From contig URZR01000139.1 in the NCBI GenBank assembly GCA_900552425.1, positions 1 to 5,048 on the forward strand: DNA of 5,048 bases, read 5' to 3'. A program made the position numbers and the translations under genes. Positions 1-5,048 of the stretch are shown here, one piece after another (position 1 is the stretch's first letter; each line of letters begins with the position of its first letter). This stretch comes from an uncultured Collinsella sp. Lineage in GTDB: Bacteria; Actinomycetota; Coriobacteriia; Coriobacteriales; Coriobacteriaceae. The notes below the pieces were generated by a model. The model was not told the DNA's origin. It was given only the letters and a program-made list of their open reading frames with translations, and did no database searches.

Positions 1-1489
1 GGTCGATATGGTGCGTAAAGTCCTTGCGGCGCATCTCTTTGCAAAACTCCGACAGGCAGTCGGTGATCAGGCCATAATGCCCGGTCAGCAGGCTCGAGCG
101 CATCTTGGGAATCTCCCAACCCGGCAGGTAATAGTGGATACGGTCGAAGAAGGCCGAATCGTTGTTAAACTCCGGCGGGAACGGATCAAACAGGTGCGTG
201 GTCTTAAGGACATTTTGCACGGTGTCGTTGATGTTGCCCTCAAAGACCATGGAGGCATCGGCATTGATCTGGTCGCGGCCACGCGCATAGCTGCCACTCG
301 CCATATAGTCCTTCATGATCTGCACGGCATTGGTGTCCTTAAAGCGCATGCCGGCGACCTCGTCGAACGTCACGCAATCCCAGTGACCCACCAAGCCCAC
401 GCGATCGGCGCGCATGGAGTTCATGCGGCCGAACAGGTTGGCCGTGGTGGTCTGCCCGCCCGAAAGCAAAATGGCGTAGGGCGAAACCTCTTTGTAGATA
501 TGGCTCTTGCCGGTGCCACGGGGACCAAGCTCGCACAGATTGTAGTTGCGCTCGATCAGCGGCACCATACGCTCGATAAAATGCAGGCGCTCCTTCTCCG
601 AAAGCTCGCTGGGCTCATAGCCGGCAGAGCGCAACAGCATGTTGAGCCACTCGTCGCGCGAGAAATACTGGCGCTCGTCGATCATGGCATCCAGGTCCAG
701 GTTGGGCATCTGAATGGGCGTGAGCGACGCCACGCTAAACGGAGAGTCCTCGGGTCCGCGCTTTTTGCGCTTGGCCTTGGAGCGGCGCGGCGCATCATCG
801 CCAAAGACCTCCATGCCAAACTCGTCTTCCTCTTCCATGGGATGACGATACTCGATGCTCATGATGCACCAAATACCGCCCTGCAGAATCTTGGAATAGT
901 CGCGCACGTACTCGGCCGGCATCACAAACGGCTCAATGGTCAGATTGGCAAACGACGCCACGTAGATGTCTTTGTATTCGTCGAGCTTGGCCGTCACCTT
1001 ATCGATGATGGTAAAGCGACCCAGCTCGCGAATCTTGGACTTAATGCGCTCGGACTCGTCGGGGCGCACATAGTTATCGGTGAGAATCTTGCGGATGCGC
1101 TCCAGGCCCTCCGCCACGGCATCCTCGTCGTCGGTTGAGCAGTACATGCCCAGCAGGTACTCCAGCACAAAGGTGGGCACGTTGGCGCCGCGCTTCATAA
1201 GGGCCGTCAGGTCCTTGCGCACGATTTTGCCACCAAAGTGCTCGAGCAGCTTGCCGTCCAGTCCATCCATGTCGTAACCGTCGTCCTCGGGAGCGTCGGC
1301 CACGGTTTGGGCATAGTCATCGGTCGAAAGCTCGTCATCGGTGGGCGCCACGGCATCGGCGGGCGCAGCCTCCTCGTCGGGCGCCACGGCCTCAGCGGGC
1401 ACAGCCTCCACCGCGGGCACAGTCTCCACCGGCACATTCACATCAATCGAGGGAACTTCCCACAGATCGTCATCATGGCTATCAAACAT
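1..1489 (-). CDS. brxL: BREX Lon protease-like AAA+ protein BrxL, N-terminal part (3' end outside window)
   Basis: BrxL is the Lon-like AAA+ protein of type 1 BREX; characterised members form DNA-binding rings, and methylation in studied systems does not need them. The frame is open from the ATG at 1487-1489 to position 1, giving 496 codons. Family-like sequence begins at M74 (MDGLDGKLLEHFGGKIVRKD), followed by VLEYLLGMYCSTDDE, LTDNYVRPDE and FTIIDKVTAKLDE. The AAA+ core shows Walker A GPRGTGKS (322-329, K328), Walker B VTFDE (373-377, D376/E377), a sensor-like EGNIND (N419) and a probable arginine finger at AFFDR (R450). The C-terminal Lon-protease-like domain is cut off, so its catalytic residues cannot be judged. 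Residues 1-73 form an acidic extension absent from the BrxL sequences I recall, and residues 218-248 look like an insertion. The ATG start is supported by AGGAG 8 nt upstream; a start at M74 (nt 1268-1270) is possible but has no well-spaced ribosome site. It follows pglZ after 11 nt. Confidence 0.96.
   Translation of the reverse strand, partial: MFDSHDDDLWEVPSIDVNVPVETVPAVEAVPAEAVAPDEEAAPADAVAPTDDELSTDDYAQTVADAPEDDGYDMDGLDGKLLEHFGGKIVRKDLTALMKRGANVPTFVLEYLLGMYCSTDDEDAVAEGLERIRKILTDNYVRPDESERIKSKIRELGRFTIIDKVTAKLDEYKDIYVASFANLTIEPFVMPAEYVRDYSKILQGGIWCIMSIEYRHPMEEEDEFGMEVFGDDAPRRSKAKRKKRGPEDSPFSVASLTPIQMPNLDLDAMIDERQYFSRDEWLNMLLRSAGYEPSELSEKERLHFIERMVPLIERNYNLCELGPRGTGKSHIYKEVSPYAILLSGGQTTTANLFGRMNSMRADRVGLVGHWDCVTFDEVAGMRFKDTNAVQIMKDYMASGSYARGRDQINADASMVFEGNINDTVQNVLKTTHLFDPFPPEFNNDSAFFDRIHYYLPGWEIPKMRSSLLTGHYGLITDCLSEFCKEMRRKDFTHHID
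746..838 (-). other. Acidic-then-basic insertion in BrxL (residues 218-248)
   Basis: Between the family-like segments GGIWCIMSIEYR and SPFSVASLTPIQMPN there is a charged stretch: MEEEDEFGMEVFGDD is acidic and RRSKAKRKKRG (235-245) strongly basic. From memory, other BrxL proteins have only a short loop here. It precedes the Walker A motif by about 75 residues. It is likely an exposed loop; the basic half could touch DNA. Both the insertion status and the role are inferred. Confidence 0.55.
1271..1489 (-). other. Acidic, probably disordered N-terminal extension of BrxL (residues 1-73)
   Basis: The 73 residues before the family-like start at M74 contain 23 Asp/Glu and no Lys or Arg, with many Pro, Ala and Val. 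The composition suggests an unstructured, strongly negative tail. The first part (DDDLWEVPSIDV, 6-17) holds the only Trp and could be a short binding motif. The middle is the tandem repeat, and the last part (TDDELSTDDY onward) is again acidic. Function is unknown; an autoinhibitory or DNA-mimicking role towards the DNA-binding ring is speculation. Confidence 0.7.
1343..1414 (-). repeat. 36-nt imperfect tandem repeat, two copies, in-frame inside brxL
   Basis: Copies at 1343-1378 and 1379-1414 match at 30 of 36 positions by hand alignment. A further partial half-copy (gggcacagtctccacc, 1415-1430) matches the second half of the adjacent copy at 15 of 16. The repeat is a multiple of three and in frame, encoding AVEAVPAEAVAP (residues 26-37) and DEEAAPADAVAP (38-49), identical at 8 of 12 residues. 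It lies in the acidic N-terminal extension of BrxL and could change length by slippage or recombination without breaking the reading frame. Confidence 0.75.
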
Positions 1490-1497
1490 AGGGCACA

Positions 1498-1502
1498 CTC
1501 CT
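1498..1502 (-). promoter_or_regulatory. Ribosome binding site of brxL, overlapping the pglZ stop codon
   Basis: AGGAG on the minus strand shares two bases with the pglZ stop (TAGGAG) and sits 8 nt before the brxL ATG. This supports the upstream start, hence the long N-terminal extension, and suggests that ribosomes finishing pglZ can feed brxL (translational coupling; inference). Confidence 0.8.
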
Positions 1503-4209
1503 AAAAACCAAAGTCAGCAACAGGGGCAAACGAAACAGCGATGGTGTACGTCTCGCGCCAAACAATCTTGCCCGTCTCGCGCTCGCGGCAGACCAGATAG
1601 TACGGACCCTTGGCCGAGAATCCATCCGCTGCATGCAACGCAAACTTGGCATGCACCACGCGCTCCTGCGAGTTAACAGAAGTCTTGTTGGCATGCGCCT
1701 TGACCGTATCGCTCACCTCGTTGCCACTTGCATCGGTAAACACCAGCTCGTACTCGCACGGCAAGACCTTACCTTGGGCAGGCTCTTCCTGGATCAAGTT
1801 GACCGAGAAGAGCGAGTTGGTCACTCGGCGTCCCTCGCTTAGCACGCGCAGCGTCGCCGCGCGCGTGTCGACAAAGTCCTTGGAACCCGAGCGCGCACGC
1901 CAAAAACCGATAACGGGCACGCAGAGCTCCTGCAGGCTCATGCCGCCGTGGACGTAGTTGTTAGTGCCGCCGGGACGCTTGAAGTGCACGTTCTCGCGCG
2001 GGGCAAACCCCTCAAAACCGGCACCCAAACGTCCCATGTTAACATTAACAAACACCCCACGCACCTCGTACGAAAGCTCGCCCACGGCCTCGTTGGGCGC
2101 CACCAGATGACGTTTGCCGTACATGACGGGAGCGTCAAGGACGGGAAGGTCCGGCTTGCCGAGCATCTGGCACTCGCTGAGCTCCCGACGCGTGTAGATA
2201 AAGCCGTGGTCCGCCGTTATAACAACACGCGCGCCCGGGGCGTCGGTGCACACGCGACGCGCCAACGCAGCAAGTTCCTCCACGGTGTCCGCACAGGCAT
2301 CGAAGATGTCATCCTGCGTAGCGGCCTTCTCGCCCGTAGCATCGATCTTGTTGTGGTAGAGATAAACGAGCTTGGAGTCCTTGAGCAGCGCCTTGCGCTC
2401 GGTTCCCGCCATGTTGAGGTATGCGCTCGAGCGCAAAGCGCGGGCCGTAGACTCAACGTGGGCAAGCACGGCCTCGCGCTGCGGAGTCGTTGCGGTGGGC
2501 ATGCCGTCAGCCAACACAAGCGAGCCATCCGCTGCAAGTTCAAGCGCTTGGTGCGGCAGCAGCGCGGGCATGCCCACCTCGGTGATGGAGGGAAAGACCG
2601 CCTGCATGCTAGAAACCCTGACGTTGCCGCCGCGCTCGCGCTCGAGAAGCGCCGCGACATCACGGGCCACCTCATAGCGCAGCGCGTCGCTTACGATAAC
2701 GACCGTCGTCTTGGCAGAGCCCACAAAGGTGGGCAGCACATGCCAGTAGAACTCATCCTGCCGTGCAGGGCCATCGATGTAGCCGCAATCGGCCCACTCC
2801 CCTTGCGCAGCGACCGCCCAGCAGGCATTGGCATCCGCCAAGAACCAGTTACTGTAGAGATTCTCCGCCCAGTCCGCCACAGCGCGGGCAGGTTCCTCGA
2901 GCGCATCGCACTCGACGGAGCGCACCCGCAGATACGCGGTGCACATGTGGCGATAGGCAGCGTCCATGGCATACCAATCGGACGTGTAGGCATCCCACAC
3001 CTGCTGGGGTTGCGCCAGATGGAACCCACCCGCGTGTGTCTGCCTAAAAGAGCACATATCGGCCACGGCAGCAAGTAGGTCAAAGTAGCTCTCAACACGA
3101 CGGTACCAGCTTAGGTCGCAACGGCGCGCAGCAAATGCGCGCGCACTCTCAACACGGTCCGCGCCCTGAGCAAACGAGCTGAACAACTGTGAGAGCACAG
3201 CCTCGTTGACGCACGGGAACACGTCAAGCGAGACCAACGCATCGATTGGCAGGGTCTCGAACCGCGCAAAGAGTCCACGGGCATCCTCTACCAAACGGCA
3301 GATCTCAAATAGGTCCTCGCTCGATGCCTGGGCATCGGCGGCCTGGTCCCACGTACGCACCGCCTCAAGACAATAGGGGCCGTAGGCGGGAGCCACATAG
3401 CTTTCGAGTCCCTTGAGCGCCCCCTCGGGAAGCGCGGTGGATGCCGCCGTAAGGAGCACATGGGATGCAAGCATAAGCAGTGAGTCGCGCTCGTACAGCG
3501 GCCCATCAAACCCATAGCAGCGCAGCATAAAGGCAGAGAGGACGTCGCGCAAGCTGTACTTATCCACCAGCGCAGCCAGCGCCTCGGGGCCCTCGTGCAG
3601 CAGTGTGGCCATGCAGCCGCGCAGCACAAACGCGGGCCGCGCGTCGCCCGGCTCCTTGCCGCCAAAGATCACCGTAAGGATTCCAAGCTCGATATCGGAT
3701 ACGCCCGCGGCATGCGGAACACACGCGGCAAACTTAGCGCAGCGGGTCTTGGCATCAAAGAACGTCTTGTGCTCGCGCAGACTCTCACGCACGGCGTCGA
3801 CATTCTCGATACCCAGCTGATCGGCCAAAAGCGAAAGATAGTCAGCCTGGAACTGATCGGCATACAGCTCAACATCGGCAAGCCAATCACCCTCAAGCCT
3901 GCCGCGCGGGCAACGGCGATACAACAAGATATCGTTCGCAAGGTCATCGCGGTTGATGAGCTTCTTAACGGCAAACATGCGGCCCTCGCAGGCTTCAACA
4001 AACCGCACCGGGCGCTCAAAGTCACCGTGGGCGGGCATAACGCCATCATCGGCCCCCGCGCCGTCGAAACCCTCGGCGGCCAATCGCTCAAACTCAGGAG
4101 CAAACTCACCGTCCGCATCGTGCCAAACCACAACACGGCGCGGCGCGCATGGGGACAACGGCTGCAAAAAACGCAGCTTGAGCTGTTCTTCTACATCGAT
4201 CTTGGGCAT
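1501..4209 (-). CDS. pglZ: BREX type 1 PglZ (type A), alkaline-phosphatase superfamily protein
   Basis: PglZ is a core BREX protein required for both host methylation and phage defence; it works with PglX in the cytoplasm. The gene is complete at 902 aa, slightly longer than the ~850 I recall for this family. The N-terminal block has RRVVVWHDADGEF (residues 24-36), typical of BREX-1 PglZ. A long helical region with little recognisable detail follows to about 490. The PglZ domain starts at VVIVSDALRYE (503-513; D508 is a likely metal ligand). It continues with PSITEVGMPALLP (540-552; T543 sits where the superfamily nucleophile is expected), LYHNKIDATGE (617-627), VVITADHGFIY (662-672; D667 and H668 likely metal ligands) and VHGGMSLQE (753-761; H754). 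The metal-site set looks intact. The C-terminal ~110 residues look like a beta-rich domain. The ATG at 4207-4209 is chosen because AAGGA lies 5 nt upstream and the family N-terminus begins there. Stop TAG is at 1501-1503. No signal peptide or membrane segment is seen. Active-site roles are inferred by analogy with the superfamily. Confidence 0.97.
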   Translation of the reverse strand: MPKIDVEEQLKLRFLQPLSPCAPRRVVVWHDADGEFAPEFERLAAEGFDGAGADDGVMPAHGDFERPVRFVEACEGRMFAVKKLINRDDLANDILLYRRCPRGRLEGDWLADVELYADQFQADYLSLLADQLGIENVDAVRESLREHKTFFDAKTRCAKFAACVPHAAGVSDIELGILTVIFGGKEPGDARPAFVLRGCMATLLHEGPEALAALVDKYSLRDVLSAFMLRCYGFDGPLYERDSLLMLASHVLLTAASTALPEGALKGLESYVAPAYGPYCLEAVRTWDQAADAQASSEDLFEICRLVEDARGLFARFETLPIDALVSLDVFPCVNEAVLSQLFSSFAQGADRVESARAFAARRCDLSWYRRVESYFDLLAAVADMCSFRQTHAGGFHLAQPQQVWDAYTSDWYAMDAAYRHMCTAYLRVRSVECDALEEPARAVADWAENLYSNWFLADANACWAVAAQGEWADCGYIDGPARQDEFYWHVLPTFVGSAKTTVVIVSDALRYEVARDVAALLERERGGNVRVSSMQAVFPSITEVGMPALLPHQALELAADGSLVLADGMPTATTPQREAVLAHVESTARALRSSAYLNMAGTERKALLKDSKLVYLYHNKIDATGEKAATQDDIFDACADTVEELAALARRVCTDAPGARVVITADHGFIYTRRELSECQMLGKPDLPVLDAPVMYGKRHLVAPNEAVGELSYEVRGVFVNVNMGRLGAGFEGFAPRENVHFKRPGGTNNYVHGGMSLQELCVPVIGFWRARSGSKDFVDTRAATLRVLSEGRRVTNSLFSVNLIQEEPAQGKVLPCEYELVFTDASGNEVSDTVKAHANKTSVNSQERVVHAKFALHAADGFSAKGPYYLVCRERETGKIVWRETYTIAVSFAPVADFGF

Positions 4210-4214
4210 GAATA

Positions 4215-4219
4215 TCCTT
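4215..4219 (-). promoter_or_regulatory. Ribosome binding site of pglZ
   Basis: On the minus strand the sequence is AAGGA followed by TATTC and the ATG, a 5-nt spacer. It lies in the 23-nt gap after the pglX stop and fixes the pglZ start. No hairpin or promoter-like sequence is visible in this gap, which fits co-transcription with pglX. Confidence 0.8.
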
Positions 4220-4232
4220 ACCGTATTTGCAG

Positions 4233-5048
4233 TTACTTAATCTTTGCCAGCACATCCTGAAACTTGGCGTAGTTGACCTTAACGCCATCATCCAGGTCGA
4301 TCTTAATCATCTGGTCTGCCAAGTGGTGCAGCTTCTCCTCGTAGCCAATGGTCTCTTTGAGCTGGTCATTGAGCTTTTTCACGCGCTTATCCAAGCGCAC
4401 GCGCTCGCCGCGCTCGGCACTGGCAAGGGCATCGTTGGCATAGCCGATCTGGGCACGGTAACGCTCCTGCTGCTCATGCACATAGTCGGTGCGGATGCGA
4501 GCCAACAGGTCGGGCTGATAGCGATGCATGTAAACAAGGCACTTGAAGCCGTTCTTTTTGCCGCTGTCGAACAGCCAGTAGATAGGGCGCTTCTTGTAGG
4601 TCTGACAGTGGTCCTTAAAGAAGTCCTTCAAAAAGTAGGTGCGGATGACCTCACGCGAGGTGCCCTTGCCGCCGAGCACCTCGGCAATAAAGGCCAGGTT
4701 CTGCTCGAGCGTCTCCTCGCCGTACACGGTACGCACAAAGTCAATAAAATAGCGCACGATGTCGTCGTCAAAGTACTCGTCATCGGTAATGGGCAACACG
4801 TTGTCGCCATCGGGCATAAAGGTCACGTGGTCAGGGTTGGGCATCTTTGCCAGATAGTCGTCGACCGTGGCGCCCTGATCGGCCAGGACCAGCCCGTCCA
4901 CATCCAGCGAATAGCGGCCAAACATACAGCCCACGGCATAGGACAGAAGGCTCTTGATGTCCCGCTGCAAGTCCGCCTTGCGCACGGTTACATCCTTGTC
5001 ATCCACTTCCGGGGTCAGTTCATCCTGCAAGCCGTAAATATCAATAAA
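4233..5048 (-). CDS. pglX: BREX type 1 adenine-specific DNA methyltransferase PglX, C-terminal part (5' end outside window)
   Basis: PglX is the site-specific N6-adenine methyltransferase of BREX; it marks host DNA and is also needed for phage exclusion. Only the last 271 codons are here. The frame is open to position 5048 and ends with TAA at 4233-4235. The first visible residues, FIDIYGLQDELTPEV, continue upstream of the TTG at 5028-5030, so that TTG is an internal Leu codon and not a start. Recognisable family blocks, numbered from the first visible residue, are YAVGCMFGRYSLD (37-49), RPIYWLFDSGKKNGF (154-168) and YMHRY (173-177). A charged, probably coiled-coil segment follows at about 190-243. 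The methyltransferase motifs (SAM-binding motif and NPPY) belong to the N-terminal part and are not visible. The full protein in this family is about 1,200 residues. It lies 23 nt upstream of pglZ in the same orientation, as in type 1 BREX operons. No frameshift or stop is seen in the visible part. Identification rests on motif recall, not on a database search. Confidence 0.95.
   Translation of the reverse strand, partial: FIDIYGLQDELTPEVDDKDVTVRKADLQRDIKSLLSYAVGCMFGRYSLDVDGLVLADQGATVDDYLAKMPNPDHVTFMPDGDNVLPITDDEYFDDDIVRYFIDFVRTVYGEETLEQNLAFIAEVLGGKGTSREVIRTYFLKDFFKDHCQTYKKRPIYWLFDSGKKNGFKCLVYMHRYQPDLLARIRTDYVHEQQERYRAQIGYANDALASAERGERVRLDKRVKKLNDQLKETIGYEEKLHHLADQMIKIDLDDGVKVNYAKFQDVLAKIK

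Noticed and set aside
8..1138. Long plus-strand open frame (376 codons) opposite brxL
   Set aside because: It lies antisense to the well-supported brxL frame, has His/Ala/Arg/Leu-rich low-information composition and no recognisable domain; typical shadow frame of GC-rich DNA.
1268..1270. ATG (M74) as the true brxL start
   Set aside because: Family-like sequence does begin here, but there is no well-spaced Shine-Dalgarno site, whereas the upstream ATG at 1487-1489 has AGGAG 8 nt away. Kept as an alternative, not the preferred call.
1948..3078. Long plus-strand open frame (376 codons) opposite pglZ
   Set aside because: Antisense to the conserved PglZ domain, no family motif, composition of a shadow frame. 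Its length equalling that of the frame at 8-1138 is coincidence; the sequences are unrelated.
4210..4232. Possible terminator or promoter between pglX and pglZ
   Set aside because: Only 23 nt, no inverted repeat or T-run, and occupied by the pglZ ribosome site.
3595..4260. Plus-strand open frame crossing the pglX-pglZ junction
   Set aside because: Antisense to the pglZ 5' end, no recognisable product; the minus-strand genes explain the region fully.
5028..5030. TTG as a possible start of a separate 265-aa gene
   Set aside because: The frame stays open upstream to the window edge and the upstream residues FIDIYG are part of the conserved PglX block, so this is an internal codon of pglX.
1..5048. 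A wholly new defence system
   Set aside because: All three genes match known type 1 BREX components in canonical order; novelty, if any, is confined to the BrxL tail and insertion.

Overview
The window carries the distal part of a type 1 BREX (bacteriophage exclusion) anti-phage operon. All of it reads on the minus strand, so transcription runs from high to low coordinates. Three genes fill nearly every base: the C-terminal 271 codons of pglX (adenine-specific DNA methyltransferase), which enters at position 5048; a complete pglZ (PglZ-domain alkaline-phosphatase superfamily protein, 902 aa); and the first 496 codons of brxL (Lon-like AAA+ protein), which leaves at position 1. The order pglX-pglZ-brxL is the standard 3' half of a type 1 BREX locus. 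The gaps are 23 nt and 11 nt, so this is one transcription unit. The promoter and the expected upstream genes (brxA, brxB, brxC and the start of pglX) would lie beyond position 5048; the last ~190 residues of BrxL would lie before position 1.

The DNA is GC-rich, with G/C-favoured third positions but still many TTT, AAG and GAG codons, and both internal genes have good Shine-Dalgarno sites. This fits a high-GC actinobacterium such as a Coriobacteriia gut commensal (Collinsella-like). That assignment is an impression from codon use and protein flavour, not a demonstrated identity. The high GC also creates long meaningless open frames on the plus strand, which are not annotated.

Functionally, PglX would methylate a short non-palindromic adenine-containing site on host DNA. 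PglZ acts with PglX, BrxB and BrxC in the BREX core complex. BrxL is a ring-forming DNA-binding AAA+ protein linked to the exclusion step. The core system is known. The parts that look unusual are in BrxL: a 73-residue N-terminal extension rich in Asp/Glu with no Lys or Arg, built partly from a 36-nt in-frame tandem repeat, and a ~30-residue acidic-then-basic insertion before the AAA+ core. I see no RNA genes, CRISPR array, insertion sequence, attachment site, terminator or promoter in the window.
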